A stretch of 64,000 bases of DNA from Lunularia cruciata (GCA_948567375.1 OX419755.1:10111001-10175000); one strand, 5' to 3'. Shown: positions 11,303 through 24,400, numbered from the stretch's first letter. A program made the numbers and translations. Notes: generated from the letters alone by a model not told the origin.

Positions 11303-11574
11303 GAACTTGTATACGGATATGTGAGGAAAATTGTACACATGCTTCCTGGTGGTGTAGTCTGCCAACTGTGGGTTGTAAAGAAGAAGTGGAACTCTGTAGC
11401 ATCTGAGCTTAAGCATACATCTTGACGTAAGAGAACGCACTTCTGGCATGCGTATCTACAGGCAGCATGGGTACACAGAAGATGTAGTGCTTATGGCACT
11501 TATCTCCGATATAAACCACCATTGTAACTGAGCTTGCTAGCTTGAATCTATCGGACCTCGGGCTCTAAATCAGT

Positions 11575-11580
11575 AATAAA
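11575..11580 (+). terminator. Poly(A) signal of MT1-A
   Basis: AATAAA in CAGTAATAAAGTTGAGG lies 273 bp after the MT1-A stop codon and is conserved at 29487-29492 after MT1-B. The cleavage site is not determined. Confidence 0.45.
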
Positions 11581-12844
11581 GTTGAGGCATTGTACATATT
11601 TTTAGAGTAAGATGACCTGAGAGTGATCGACATCGATCCGGAGTATCACTGCTCCATATGCATGCATTACTGTCTGTGGCCTACAGTTTTATACTGAATC
11701 AATTCTACCAACATAATATACTTGTTTATCATCATACACGAAACTTGAAGTCGGAATCACAAATCGTCCTTCCCGCTATCATACGTAGGTAGGAGGACAA
11801 GCAGAACAGTTTATACTAGTGCCACTAGATCCAGGCACTACACTTTGTGTTTGGATTCTCATAATGCAAGCCTCCAGGCCTGTCACGTGCATCACAACAC
11901 AGGAATCTGGCGAAACTGTTGAGACTTGGGTTTTGCAAAGAGATATCTCGAAAAGATGTATCCATTTACAATACGGACTCCACGATGCACCACACTCGTT
12001 TTCTAAGATCTACCAATAGCTCTGTACTCTTGTGTTTCTCATTGTCTCCAGTTTTTGTAATGAGGGTGTGTGCTTTCTTCGTTTTCTGAGATCTGGTCCA
12101 TGGCCGTGGGTTTTCGGCCTCGTCGGCAATGGCACGACGGCTCGTGTGGTTTTCTCTTCTTTTCGGGCCCATGGATCACTTTTCCGAGCCTACAGTGCCT
12201 TATCAATCTACACTGTGATCGTGGTGGATTGTTCCAGCACAATACGTTGTTAGCTAATTCTTTGTTAATAAGCAAATCTGAACTCAATCAAGGATAATTG
12301 TTATATTCACGGATAGCATGAAAATGTAGACTCCAGCGATATCGTGAAATGGGTTACGGCGTAGACAAGAAGAACCAAATCAGGTGACCTCTTGTTAAAA
12401 TGAACTTTCATATTAATAATTCAAATTGAAATCGATGAGTTAGGGCCGGATTTATGGCTTTTATTCTTGTACGAAAAGCCAGGTTTCCGTCAAGTTTTAA
12501 CTTACGAAAACGATACCAATTGTAATTTGGTTGATCACCCGGATAGAGCAGCACACGCGATATTGGGTATTGCATTCGTTTGGGGAAAACACCTAACGTA
12601 AGGACGAACAGGATTAGACACGCCTGGTTAGAACCATTGGTGAAGAGGTGGTGAAGAGACGAGCAATGATAAAAGATTGACACTCTTTATCAGATATTAT
12701 ATATATCAGATATATAAGGGACATCAGAGTTGGACGGTATGAATTTGTGTAGATATGACAAGGACAAGCTTCGTGTCATTGAAGATAAAAGATTGTTATT
12801 CTCTATTAGGTTAGACAAGGAACTCCAGAGTTGGTACTCCGAGT

Positions 12845-13600
12845 TGAGCTAGGGGTACCATTTTCGATATCCTGTTTTAGGGGTACTATTTTCACTCTTT
12901 ATTTTCAAAATAGTATATTTTAGGTAATGTGTATTTATTGAAATTTTCTATTAAGTTAAAGATATTATTTTGTAATATATTTTAGATTTTAATTTGAATT
13001 AAGATATTATTTTTATATTCTTATTTAAAATTTATATAATTATATATAACATAGTTTTGTATAGTTATATTTTATTAATATTTAAAAATATTAAAATAAT
13101 TCTCTTATTTTTATAATATAAATCATTTTTATATTCTAGATATGATCTATTTATAATTTTATATAAAATTATGAATAAAGAAAATTATTATTTTTTATTT
13201 CATAATATATTTTAAATATAATATGTTATATATAATTATGTAAATTATGATTTGTATAAAATTTAAATAATTTATTATTATTATTTATATGATTAAATGT
13301 TATAAGCACTTTATTATATTTTTAAAGTAATTTATCATTTATATAATCTTATATATTATATATTCTAATATAAATTCTATTGAAATTTAGTTCCATTTTA
13401 CCTTTATCTACTCCCTCTTGCGCGGGTTCCCATCCTTCCCGATAAACACTTATTTTCTCTAGAGTTGGCACTAATTCTGTAAAAGGGTAAAGCCATTTTA
13501 ATATTAACATGGAGACACTGATTACACATGTATGCCTTTTTCTTCTTGAGTTGGCATTAATTCTGTAAAGGAGTAAAGCCTTACTCCGTGTCATTGGGTT
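12845..13600. other. AT-rich insertion in unit A
   Basis: Very AT-rich, low-complexity sequence with no genes. Unit B has a direct join at the matching place (around 30770-30830). Near its right end a segment of about 85 bp is repeated, marked by AGTTGGCACTAATTCTGTAA at 13463 and AGTTGGCATTAATTCTGTAA near 13549. No terminal repeats were identified. Confidence 0.6.
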
Positions 13601-13968
13601 GATAATTAAAATTAAATTAATATGAGAAGTTTTTTTTTTGGTATGAGTTAATTGTAAACAATTAACTATAAAATATAAAAATTAATTATAAATAATTAAT
13701 ATTAGTTTTTTATAAATATATTATAATAAAAATAACAAATAATAAAATTCACCCCATTTATTTTAATAATATCGATATAATATATATTCAATCCCGCACA
13801 CGTAATAACTTTAGAATACACGTAATGACTTTAGAATACAAAAGCTCCTCTGTCTGACTAGTGATAATCCCCATTCTGATAGACAAGAGATGTACTGAAA
13901 GTATCTTGGAGAGAAGTTGGCTAGGGTTAAACCCCGTTCTGATCCGACAAGATATCGATTTAAAGTAT

Positions 13969-14262
13969 CTTTGGGAAGAAGTTTAATATACAAAATTGAG
14001 TGGAGGGGCCGAAGGCATGTGCCTGCCCCGTGCCTCTTGGTCGATTGATAGGTTAAGGATCGCTATAAAGTTCCTTTGGGAAGAAGTTTAATATACAAAA
14101 TTGAGTGGAGGGGCCAAAGGCGTGTGCCTGCAGCGTGCCTCTTGGCCGATTGATAGATCAAGGATGTTTGAGAAGATGTTTAGTACAGAATTGAGTGAGA
14201 GGGCTCATAGGCGTGTGCCTGAAGCGTGGCTCTTGGCCAATTGATAGATCATGGACGTTTTT
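13969..14262 (+). repeat. Minisatellite upstream of MT2-A, 3 copies
   Basis: Copies begin at about 13969, 14074 and 14165, with period 91-105 bp. Each has GAAGAAGTTTAATATACA or a close variant, then GGCGTGTGCCTG, GCCTCTTGGCC and GATAGATCAAGGA. The array ends about 300 bp ahead of the MT2-A start. Unit B has only two copies (31331-31520). Position suggests possible promoter influence; this is inference. Confidence 0.8.
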
Positions 14263-14559
14263 TAAGCTCGTCGTATTGCACCAAAGTGGTCACAACCTGC
14301 CGCGTCGCACTGACATTTTCAAATGACAGTTGATTTGCCCAAGTCCAAATGAGTTGTGGGCGGGTCCCATTTCACCGCTGGAGCACAACCCCAGGTTTAT
14401 CAGATGTAGAGGTCAGAGATTACCATTTAAAGACTGCAGGTCCAATTCGGTTCAGTATGTGGAGGTCTTGCAACTATCTGCCTGTCATCTCCTAGATTTA
14501 TCAAATCACTTTCGGTTCAGAGTGACAGTTCGTGTTTGTTCCTGAATCTACTTATAACC

Positions 14560-15094
14560 ATGTCAAGCTGTGATTGCGACAGGAAGACCAGCAACGGAGG
14601 AAACTGCGAGTACGTATACGATGTAATCTCAATCAAAATGAGAGCTCTTGCCTGGTTGATGTTTCAGAGTGTCAATTACTAGAATTAAAGAAATTCTTCA
14701 AAGAGATTGACCATCTCTTTCTACATCTGCTTTCATTTCTCATGCATGATGATTACGTTTGACGTAAAGATATTAACTTACACGAGTATCCTAATGATTG
14801 CTTCACTTGGTTTCTTGATGGCAGCTCCAGCTGCAAGGAATGCGAACCCACTTTCGCCTTCGAGACCAGCTTAAGGTTACTAGCTTCTCACTCAATTCCT
14901 TTGAAGATATTTCCTGATACCATCAGTGGTTGAGACGCGCACATAATCACCACAAAGTATTGAAACTTATTAGTCTAATCAACTCTAGTGTATTCTTTCG
15001 CAGCCCCAAGATGTTCTACGCGTCAGTAGTGACTACTGCCAGGACTGTTGGAGTTGAGACTGTTGAGGCTTGCTTCAACGACATGGGCCAGTAA
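14560..15094 (+). CDS. Metallothionein-like small Cys-rich protein, MT2-A
   Basis: Exons 14560-14609, 14825-14875 and 15004-15094 are joined by GT..AG introns of 215 and 128 bp. The product is 63 residues, with the same block lengths and intron phases as MT1. It keeps the Cys-Asp-Cys start, the Cys at residue 16 and SSCKEC. It differs in the tail, with an extra Cys in EACFNDMGQ, so it has six cysteines. MT1 and MT2 descend from an older duplication than the 18-kb one, since A and B copies of each type are far closer than MT1 is to MT2. No clear TATA box is seen; a conserved CCATTTAAAGACTGCAG lies about 140 bp upstream. Metal binding is inferred from the cysteine pattern. Confidence 0.78.
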
Positions 15095-16365
15095 GAGGAG
15101 GGCTAAGTGAAATTGTACAGATACTAGGCGATGTTTTATATCGCTAGTGCTGACCAGTTGCAAACGTGTTTATTTGGATCTGCAACTTAATTTTGCCATG
15201 TTAAACTAAAAAAAAAAACCGTCGTAGCGCTTCGAGCATGGTATGCATGGGCAGAAACTGAAACGCGTCCTTGATTATGCCTCATGAGGCATGTGCATGT
15301 CTCCACCTCTGAGTGCCTCAACAAGCACTTTCATCTCTGCGGGATTTGCAATCTATAAGTTTCGAACCTTAAATTGTCAAGCGGTGATAAGAAACTTGTG
15401 GAGTTGTACAAGAAAGCCTGTAACATGCATGAATATCAAAATCTGAAACTTCTAAATGTTTGTGAACAGTGAATGCAATATTCTGATTTGATGCCGAATT
15501 TCTCCGACTGTGGTATAAACTAGCAAACTCCTGCCGAATGGATTACACGCAGCTTACAGTAGACAAAGTGAAGAAAAGAAGTCATGTACATAAAGTTTTC
15601 CGCCTGTAAAGCCCAGGATCTCATAAGCACCTGATGCTCATGTATATCTTAGTGCATTTGGTAATACTAGAACAATAATCGCAGCATTGCAGTAATTTCA
15701 GATTTAAAGGGTATCTTGTGTGCGAGACTGCAGATTCGAATATTACAGACATGACTTTCTCAACCTTCCAAAACCGAGTCAACGTCAGCAGCTCAAAGTA
15801 GCAAGGAGGCGTTTCTCCTTGATTTCCAGTATTAAGATGTTGGCTCCTATACACACCTCCTGCAATAAAGACAACACCTCCACCAGACTTTACCTCACAT
15901 AAATTGGCCTGAACAGTGAATCCAGTGCGATTGTAAATCTACAGGCAAGACTACTATATTGCGATAAAAATTGATTACTATATTGCGACAGCAATCTATT
16001 GAGTTCGGATGGACAAGAAAGATATAGGACCTGGAAATTGGTCACGAGTTCTCGAGTCATGAAAACAGCGGGTGCCCAATTTGGAAGAAAAGATGTGTGT
16101 GTTACACAGTGTAGCAAGTTCTCTTCTCTCGATTGACATTTTGTGCCTGAACGTGTCCAAAACTGGACCCGCGTTCGAATTCCCCAAGCAATCAGTTCTC
16201 CCAACATGCCAGAAGGTCCTTGGATGATAAACAATTAGGGGCCATCATCGTTGTCCTCTCCGGGTTACCCAAACGTTTATCAAATCTGTGTAGCCCAACC
16301 AGATCCAAATTCTCTGACAGAAAACCAAATTACCTCTCATCAGAAACAAGTCGTTCTCTGTCGGC

Positions 16366-16518
16366 TTAGATGTCCAGAGGGGTAGTTTTTAGGAACGACA
16401 GTTGCTACGCAGTGAGCGTGCAAGTTGGGAACATGAAAGTCAATCCGCTTCCATGTACCTGTCATGCAGCTTGGGGTTATTGAAAATATTGTTTACTGAA
16501 GATATAATTTGATGTTGA
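16366..16518 (+). repeat. Inverted pair with 19414-19556 (exon-like)
   Basis: About 150 bp here is the reverse complement of 19414-19556, and the pair recurs in unit B near 33625-33770 and 36815-36960. In this orientation one frame stays open in the copies (the B version reads FRTDSCYAASVQVRN and then PLPCTRHAAWG), which suggests a duplicated and inverted coding exon. The protein family is not recognised. Confidence 0.65.
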
Positions 16519-16766
16519 CATTAATCCCAAAGAATCTGCAAGCGCAAAACATTCAACTAAAATCATTGAAACCATGACACACATACTGGAACCCGGAGCG
16601 AATGGATGTGATTCGGACGCTGTAGCGACGCCTATGATGACTACGAAGATGCGATTTTGCGCTTTCTTGACCTTGTTATCTACACTTCGGTCAATGTGCA
16701 CAATCTTCCTCCACTTTGCTTCTTCAGCTGCAACATAGGTGATCCTTAAACAGTCAGGGCTATGTA

Positions 16767-16771
16767 TCTTC
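16767..16771 (+). other. Empty site of the unit B solo LTR
   Basis: TCTTC occurs once here in GTATCTTCCTAGTCATT. In unit B the same 5 bp flanks a 403-bp LTR on both sides. Unit A therefore shows the uninserted allele. Confidence 0.9.
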
Positions 16772-19003
16772 CTAGTCATTAAGCAAATATTTGATATTAT
16801 GATCAGATTACGCTCGCGTCGCTTGCCCATTGCACTTCATCAAATTGCAATGCATATATATGGACGTGTTCCCTGTCAGTGGACTATGTGGGGCACGTTC
16901 ATACTAAACAATATGCCTACCTTGTACTCATGGGCGACTGACATACTTCAAGTTTTCCCACACCAAAGTTGCAACACCATCAATTGGCTCCAGAACTATC
17001 TCTGTATAATTACGTGTATACTCAGTCTGGCTATGCATACAGGTTTAGGTTTAGTGCGTAAACAACTTAGATCTCGAGCTCGTGAGCATCTCTTGATTGG
17101 AAATGACTTCTAGGTCGACTAGTACTAGATCTAGAGAAGTATCTAGCTGTGGTCAAACCATTCCAGATCCAGATCGACTGGAATATGCTGTAACACATGG
17201 TTCGACTCGGTCTGCGTGTATACATATAAATTACAACTGTCTGAAGTGTTGATATGGTCTGAAATATACTTTGCCCCTCGCTGGAATTTACATGCGCAAA
17301 GTGAATTTTCTACGATTGCGAGAAGCAACCAGTCTGATTGTGAAGGATTGGTCACGAGAGACAGTGGAGTAGAAGGAAGCAAGTTTATTCAGGGTCCAAA
17401 AAAAATTTGTTCGCCTCGTAAACCGAGCTGTATTCGATCGTAATCACTTCATGACGGCCAGTTCTGTGAGTGCGTCCCATGGTTCCGAGGCCAAACACAG
17501 TGCTGATTCTGAAAGTATTTCGAAGCCTGAGATTCGCGTCGACGATTGAAGATCTTCGTGCCGACAATTGCCTGCAACGTGGAAGTTACCAGAAGATAGA
17601 CTTCAGTTTCACAGCCACATAATTAAACTTGTATCGAGTAGAAGCTAGATCTCCAAATCGGGACCACTCCTTGCTCTCCTGGAAACTGGGCTATACTTAT
17701 AGTGCGAAAACTGAAGATACTAAAATATACGAGAAACACAATGTAGAATGTGAAAACGGAATGATACAGCCCGGTTTTGAGTTTGGATGAAAGGAGACGT
17801 TCAAAACGAATTTAACTAGACTGGCTAGGCGACACACCTGACCTAAGCTCAGCAAAGTTGTCTGTAGGGTAGTCGGTCGTTTATATGCAAATCGAGGAGA
17901 AACGAGAGTTACAAAAGAAGCAGGCACCCAACGCGAGAAAGAACCCAAAAATAAGCATTATTATTTCCCTCCAACGAACAGACTTAACGGCGTTACTCAG
18001 ACTGCTTTCACAGTGCATGATCGTGATCGCAACGATAGGTATGTTCTGGCCATGTGCGGAGAAGACTAAATGCACAGTAGGTATGATCACGAATCAGGAG
18101 TCCAAGACTCGGTAGGACAACCATTTAAGTTCCACAGTCAAAATGCTCCAATTGTATCATATAACAAACTTAATTGTTATAGTAGACTTGCCTTGCGAGT
18201 GTGATATAAGGGGATACCATTGCGAACGGTCTTCTTGTTTATAGCATCATGCAGTTGTAATTTACTATCGAAATTTCGTCTAAACTGGCAAAATGATTGT
18301 CCTCTAGCAGACCTGTACTTCCACATCATGCCCTGGACGTTCCGAGCACTTAGCTAGCGCTGCAAGAAGCTTCATACAGATGAGAGTGGATATTTGGTGA
18401 AGGTTGGTTCAGTACGGGTCCAGGATTTTGGACGAGATCAACCTTCTATAATCAAACATATTTTTGAAAGTTCAGTTTGCAACATCTAAGTTCTAGGGAC
18501 TCTTGGATGTGCCACATCTTCAGTAACTAGTTATTGCAGTGAGGAAACGATTCTTTGGGATTGAAAATTTGCAATTTTTTTCTGCAGAGACCCAATGGAG
18601 GAACAGATTCTAATGTACAGTACATCTACATTCAAGGTACGTGTAGTTCTTTTTATCTGATATACAAAATTGCACTATACTTCTATGTTCAACAAGACAT
18701 AAATATATTGACCATGATCGCCGAAGTGGAGTGCAAGTCATTTAATAGATCATATTTCCAATCCATGACTTGTCTGACAGTGCAGTGGGTAAGATTCTGA
18801 GGTGTAGCCTCCGGAATAGTTTTGGTAGTCGAAATGTATAAGTGAATCAGATGAAGTACTAGCTAGTTGCTGCTTTTATGAGAACACTATGTAGTTATGG
18901 CGATGAAGAACGTGATTGCTCCACGCAGTTGCTATCCTAAGCAGTGGCTGCCAGTGTTTAACCCGATTTTCAGAGAGATTTAATTTTTCGTCACGTGCTG
19001 TAC

Positions 19004-19080
19004 CGATCGATATGATATCGATCGTATATATACCACACGGGCGAGGTACTCACCCGTGTGGTACGTGTGAGTACCTCGCA
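19004..19080. repeat. Palindrome plus overlapping hairpins in unit A
   Basis: 19004-19024 is a perfect 21-base palindrome (CGATCGATAT-G-ATATCGATCG), with one mismatch in unit B at 36395-36415. Just downstream two hairpins overlap: CCACACGGG pairs with CCCGTGTGG, and GCGAGGTACTCAC pairs with GTGAGTACCTCGC. Unit B lacks the left arms, so A gained about 20 bp that copies the downstream sequence in reverse complement. Confidence 0.8.
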
Positions 19081-19846
19081 CTATCAGAACTGTTTGCCGC
19101 TGAACGAGCGTGCCGGCAGCTGCATGTTCAGTGTATGTTTCGCCACAAACAACAGATGATACCCAACCTCACCCTTGTGGACTACAAGAGGTTTTTCTGG
19201 TTGATAATGCTGTCAGGCCCTGCACCAACGCGTATCTTGTCCACATGTCGTACAGTAGTTAGTGAGCAACAGAAGTCTTCATACCTTAGATTTCCAAACA
19301 GTGCTTCAATCTGCAATCCAGGCGAAAGGAGAAGAGAAGTAATCTCCAACTGCAAGATTGTATAGTTCCATACTCAGATTCGAATCTGGCTTTTTAACTT
19401 GTCTTCAGGACCTCAACATCGAATTACACCTTCAGTGAACAAGATTTTCAAGAACCCCAAGCTGCATGGCGAGTACATGGAAGCGGATTGACTTTCATGT
19501 TCCCAACTTTCAAGCTCGCTGTGTAGCAGCTGTCGGTCCTAAAATATACTCCTCTGGATATCTATACACTAATTAACCAGTTAGCTAGATTCGTTTTCCT
19601 GTATTTCTGCTACTAAAATTCCTTATAAGCTTTTAGCAAGATGGCAATAGGGCTGGCTCGGTGTCGGGTAACCCTTTTTCGCCTAGAAAACCGCCAGACT
19701 TCCACATATTGGGATGTTCATTTCGCTGATAATATTCCAAGATATCCAGAGCCACTTTCTCGGTTGTCTCTTTCTGAGGTCTTAGTTTCTTTTCACGGAG
19801 CTTCCCCGCTCCAGAGTGTTAGGCGCAAAAATGTACTAGAATAACT

Positions 19847-20068
19847 CTCGACGAAGTCTTCAAGTCGAAGCCGAACAAGCCGTTGAAGACAGAATATGGA
19901 GAGGTCGACAAGAGTGATCACCCTAGTCTAATGTGGGTAGTCGAGTCGATAGGCCTTAAGGTCGAAGACGAGGATGGACAAGGTAGATCGAGGACCACAA
20001 ACTGGCAAAAGCAGGATATGAGGCTACATTTCATCTATTTGAAATACGAGCAAGTGTGTAAGCTCTAG
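19847..20068 (+). CDS. Candidate exon at the end of unit A
   Basis: An open plus-strand frame reads LDEVFKSKPNKPLKTEYGE and continues to a stop at 20068. Its first part is conserved in unit B (to 37327), where it is cut by the break into the minisatellite. It is charged, with no membrane segment. No family is recognised. It could be the last exon of a gene lost from unit B. Confidence 0.2.
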   Translation, partial: LDEVFKSKPNKPLKTEYGEVDKSDHPSLMWVVESIGLKVEDEDGQGRSRTTNWQKQDMRLHFIYLKYEQVCKL

Positions 20069-21499
20069 AGAGTCTGCAAGCCATTCCCCACCAACTTTAT
20101 TCAGAGGAATTCATACACAGTACTAGTAGATTGAGTACAGTGACGCAGAACTGCTACTTTCTGTACTCAGTATTGTCACCTTTCATCTTCGGTGATGGAC
20201 AGCACTTCCCCATGGGCTAGAAAAAGCAATTCTCATGTCAATGGAACCAGAGCTATTTACATTTAAGGAAAGAAATTCACAAGATTTTAGTCGGACGATT
20301 CCTAGTCAACTGCGTACCCTTCCTCTAATATATGTTGCTGAGCCAGAATTGTAGACATCAGGAACTCGGATAGCCGTTTTCCAAGACCTGAAAAGGAGTG
20401 GTTTAGTCCGATATCGACGAAGGAAGAACAACCGAGAACGGTAATTTCATGTTCTTTTGAGTGTGCTGCACCTAAAGAAAATAGACTGTTGCTCCTTGTA
20501 TTTTCATATTTAGCCGGAGATCTAGTACATTAGGCTGCAGGAGCATTAGTTCATATCCAGGAACTCCAAACTAAGGAAACCGTAGTCCTACTCTCTGTTC
20601 CAATCTTGATATGAGACTGAAAGGAGAAATGCAGATTTCTCGCTGTCAAGAGCCACTGGATTCCACTGTACAGTGAAAGCGACCTCGGACTAAATCACAT
20701 TCCAAGATTCTCAGCAGTTAAAAATCCATAAACAACTGAGAACATACGACAGATCAACAACTGACACTATACTAGTGAAATTGAAGCCGACATGGGCATC
20801 CAAACGGGATGGAGCAAATATTGCTTGAATGACATATCGCCACTTCTATTAGTTAATCGACACCAGTCAACTAGACAGAAAAGACTCAACCAATGTGATC
20901 ATGAACTATATTGGAAGACAATAATTATTCCGAGATATTACAAAAGAAGATAAACCTGGTAACAGTCAGGATCATTTTGAGGGCAAATGATTCTGTGCTA
21001 ATGGAATCCACAAGACTCACGTACACATCTACAGACTAGTATGATGAAATTCAGATCCATATTTAACGTGGAATCCACCGTCCTAAGAGGTATCATCCGA
21101 ACGGTAGTCACTCCATCGTAGTCCTCTTTCCCAGAATCGTATGTGTTTGTTACCTTAAGTAAAGAGTCATGTTCGGCACTAGTACCATTACTGACCATTT
21201 TGCCGGTCTTTAATCTGTGCGAATCATTCCTGTCTCTCTGTTCTCCATTGTAGAACACGACATTATAAAACGTCCCAGCAGGGAGATGGGTTAAAATACT
21301 TCTCGAAGTCCGTATTTTTTAACGAAACTGAACATGTTTGTCTCGCCATATCCAACAAGAATTGAAAATTGAATCTTATTACAGTGGAGTTGAGGAATTC
21401 CGTTTGACTCTCGTAAACTCCACAGATATCCTCCAAGTCACAGTCTTCTAATGAATAACTTGATTTGCCATTCTGTCGTAGACCTGCACCTTCCCTTCC
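19928..21499. other. Single-copy spacer between unit A and U2
   Basis: Not found elsewhere in the window. Two consecutive minus-strand open frames occur at 21508-21263 (MLFGREGAGLRQNGK...) and 21258-20998; they may be parts of one protein but no family is recognised and no splice model is convincing. The first overlaps the start of module U2 by 9 bp. Confidence 0.35.
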
Positions 21500-24400
21500 A
21501 AATAGCAAGTCATTTATTCCATCAAGATGCTTGCAGCATAGAAAGAAGGTTGAGCAACAGGATGTGTGAGCAGCAGCCTAGAGAAGCCCAAGTTTTTCAT
21601 TAGCTTAGAACCTATATACTATCCGGCAACTATATTTGCAAATTGGCAAAAGTGCTTTGTATATTTTTTTGCTTTCCTGTACCTTGGAAATGCTTTGGAG
21701 ATTTGCATCAATATTTATGACAATTTTCAACTGTTTATAAGCTCACATTTCCCAGTGCATCAAGAGAGTTAGAAGATTATTCCTATGTAGAATTCTAGAC
21801 AGATCGAGAGCTTAGAAAGATTTATCAGATTGAGATAAAATGGGAATAAAGAACAATAGGAGAGATATAGCACACATAAGTGGATTCAATGGGGAGGATT
21901 TCTTCATTTAAAAATTCAAGATGATGATCATCTACAAGTCAAAGAAACTTATAGGGATCGTGAATGGGACAGATACTATAAAATAAACCATAGCATATGG
22001 AGAGACAGATTGGCAAAGCAAGGATTATGTTGCAAAAATGTACATATATGCAACCATAGAAGAGAAATATTTATAGAGATAGACCGATTGTAGAACTGCA
22101 AAAAAGATGTGGAATAAATTGATTATGTTACATGAACAATTTGCTTAAGAGAACAAGCACATTCTTAACAAAGATTCTGTCAATTATAGACGAAACTAGG
22201 AGAATAGATAGTGGTTTTTATTAGCTAAGTAGAAACTCTTGAAAGTCACTTGAGTCACCTTGGTGTTAGAATAGACTATCATCATTCCTCAATCATCATA
22301 AGATTATTTGTAATTTACCATAGACTTATTACCGTATAATAACCACACATGATGTGGTACCCACTTTTTTGGTTTTTAGAAAAAAAAGTTACTTGTAGGA
22401 AAGGAGTCAGATTTGGATCCAAAGTATGCAACCTGATCCAAGCCAAGAAAAGTGAACTCGTATCGGAATGGAACTTGAATTTGGATTGGAGTTGGAGTGA
22501 TGATAGTTCCAAGCCAAGGATACTAGGATCTTAAAGAAGGAAGAAAACTTTGTTTCTGAAGAGAGCCAATCTGATGGTCCTTGACTGAAAGTTTTCCTCT
22601 AGCCATACCAATCACGAATAGTGCGGCATCCACAAATAGCTACCACTTGCAACCTCATATTCAAAAGAGACATGATGAAACATGTCGTATACATGATTTT
22701 TCATTGAAGAATGATTGAAACTTGGAGAGCTATAAAAGCAGGAATTGGCAAAGAAGATTTTACAAAATTCAGTTAGATTAGTCAGGTTAATTTGGGTAGT
22801 GCTATAAATCACAGTCAAGTTGTTGGGCGAGTCATTGGGTTGCTGTGTGCAAAAGGTAATAATAGTAATCAGTTCAAGATGCCATTGAAGGGTAGGTGTT
22901 CGGTTTCAATGATTTTGGTTAGGAATCCGGTAATTTGTAGAGTCAACATGATAGCTCGGTTTGAGGTACTTAGCAGATTGTGGTTTACATTCCTAGCTTG
23001 GAAATAGAATTTCTTGGGGTTTATGACCAAGAGGCATCTAGCAGTTGTGAGGAGTGTCCAAAAGAAGGGGGAAAGAGAGGGAATCCCACTGAATGGATAA
23101 AAGATGAGTGGAAGCTCGTGTTGGGACATGACCGAGGAGACCAGATGGGGATTACCATTGATCAGAGATTTGATGCCTCAAAGGAGCCAGATGAGTTGAA
23201 GACATCATTCAATGCACGGAGGAAGAAGAATGGCTACAAGGTGGATATATATGTGGATCCTCCAAGAGGGAGCATCATTGGAGCTGTAATGGTGATGATG
23301 AGGCCAGAGCAAACCACATTAATGACCAAGCGACAGGTAGTGTTCTTCCATCTGATGCTCAAAGGTGTTAGTATCAATTGGGTGGCTTGTTTCTACCAAA
23401 GGACAGAGGCAGATGATTTTGTAGTGGAGGATGGACCTGCTGCTGCATTACTTTGTGCCATTTGCACCACATCTCTATCATGAGTTGAATTTGATGATAA
23501 TAGAAGAGAGGCAGAATATGGTATCACACTTTCATCCTGACTTGAGACAAGAAGCTGATCACGAGGCAGTGAGATATATGACCAAGATGCAAGAGAATGA
23601 TCAACACTTTGTAAGAATTGGTAGAGAGAATGCAATATAGACTGCAGTTCCCAAGCTGAAGAAGAGATTTAGACATGAGGATGTTGTGTTGCATGCTAAG
23701 AGGAGGACATGAAGGAGACTCAACCCGATCTGAGCCACAATGGTGGTAGACTTGTCTTTGGGAGTGGACCAAGAAGGAGCATAGTCAAACTCGGAGTCAA
23801 AAGAAGAGGAAGAACTGATGCTGAAGACTTGGGATTCAAGTATAGGAAGTGAAGGCAAACCCGAGGTGCAGTAGGATGTCTTGGAAGATGAAGATGCACA
23901 GTCAGACCAAGAATTTCAGGACAAAATTGATTTAATGGAAGGTGTAGATGTCCCTGGCATGGACTTGCTGGACCAAGAAACTCAAGAGCAAGTTGAAGAA
24001 CCAAGGGTGATGTTTCAGTCGAGATCGCATTTGCATATGGGCCAGAAGCAGAGTCAAGCAAAGCCAAGTGAACCCAAGGAGGGGAGTACTGAAGAACTCA
24101 GATCTGGAGTTAGGCAATCAAGACTTTGACAAAGGTTGCAGATAATTTTATCATAAGACGAAGGTAAGAAGGAGGACAACTCGTTTCAAGGAGTAAACTA
24201 CTTGTCTAGTGTGGTGTGTCCCTTGCTAGTGTACTTGCAGAAGAAAATGTAGGTGGTGAAAGAAGAACTTCCCGAGGTAAAGACAAAAGTGCAAATGGTG
24301 AAGGCAATGCATGGAGAAGCTCAAAGTCTGAAGATGATGTTGACTCAAGTACGCCAAGAGGCGGAAGTACTAACGGTAAATGCAGTTGTACAACAACAAA

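Larger units (their letters stand above)
7469..19927 (+). repeat. Segmental tandem duplication, unit A
   Basis: From GTTCATCGGAAGAAG at 7469 the sequence is collinear with 25497 onward (offset 18028) and with 61185 onward. Homology to unit B ends at GATCACCCTAGTC (19927 and 37327). The unit holds MT1 and MT2 on the plus strand and candidate exons on the minus strand. Relative to B it carries a fold-back at 8934-9926, an AT-rich insertion at about 12845-13575, an extra minisatellite copy near 14.1 kb and an extra 330 bp near 17.77-18.10 kb. Unlike B and C it is not preceded by module U2. Confidence 0.9.

Noticed and set aside
13966-14262. Metal-response elements in the MT2 minisatellite
   Set aside because: The GGCGTGTGCC core does not match the animal TGCRCNC motif on either strand in full, and plant motifs are not well enough defined to call.
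18916-19365. A 149-codon plus-strand frame (B copy 36269-36748)
   Set aside because: It runs through the palindromes, and the A and B versions differ by indels that replace about 40 residues. It looks like chance openness in duplicated DNA.
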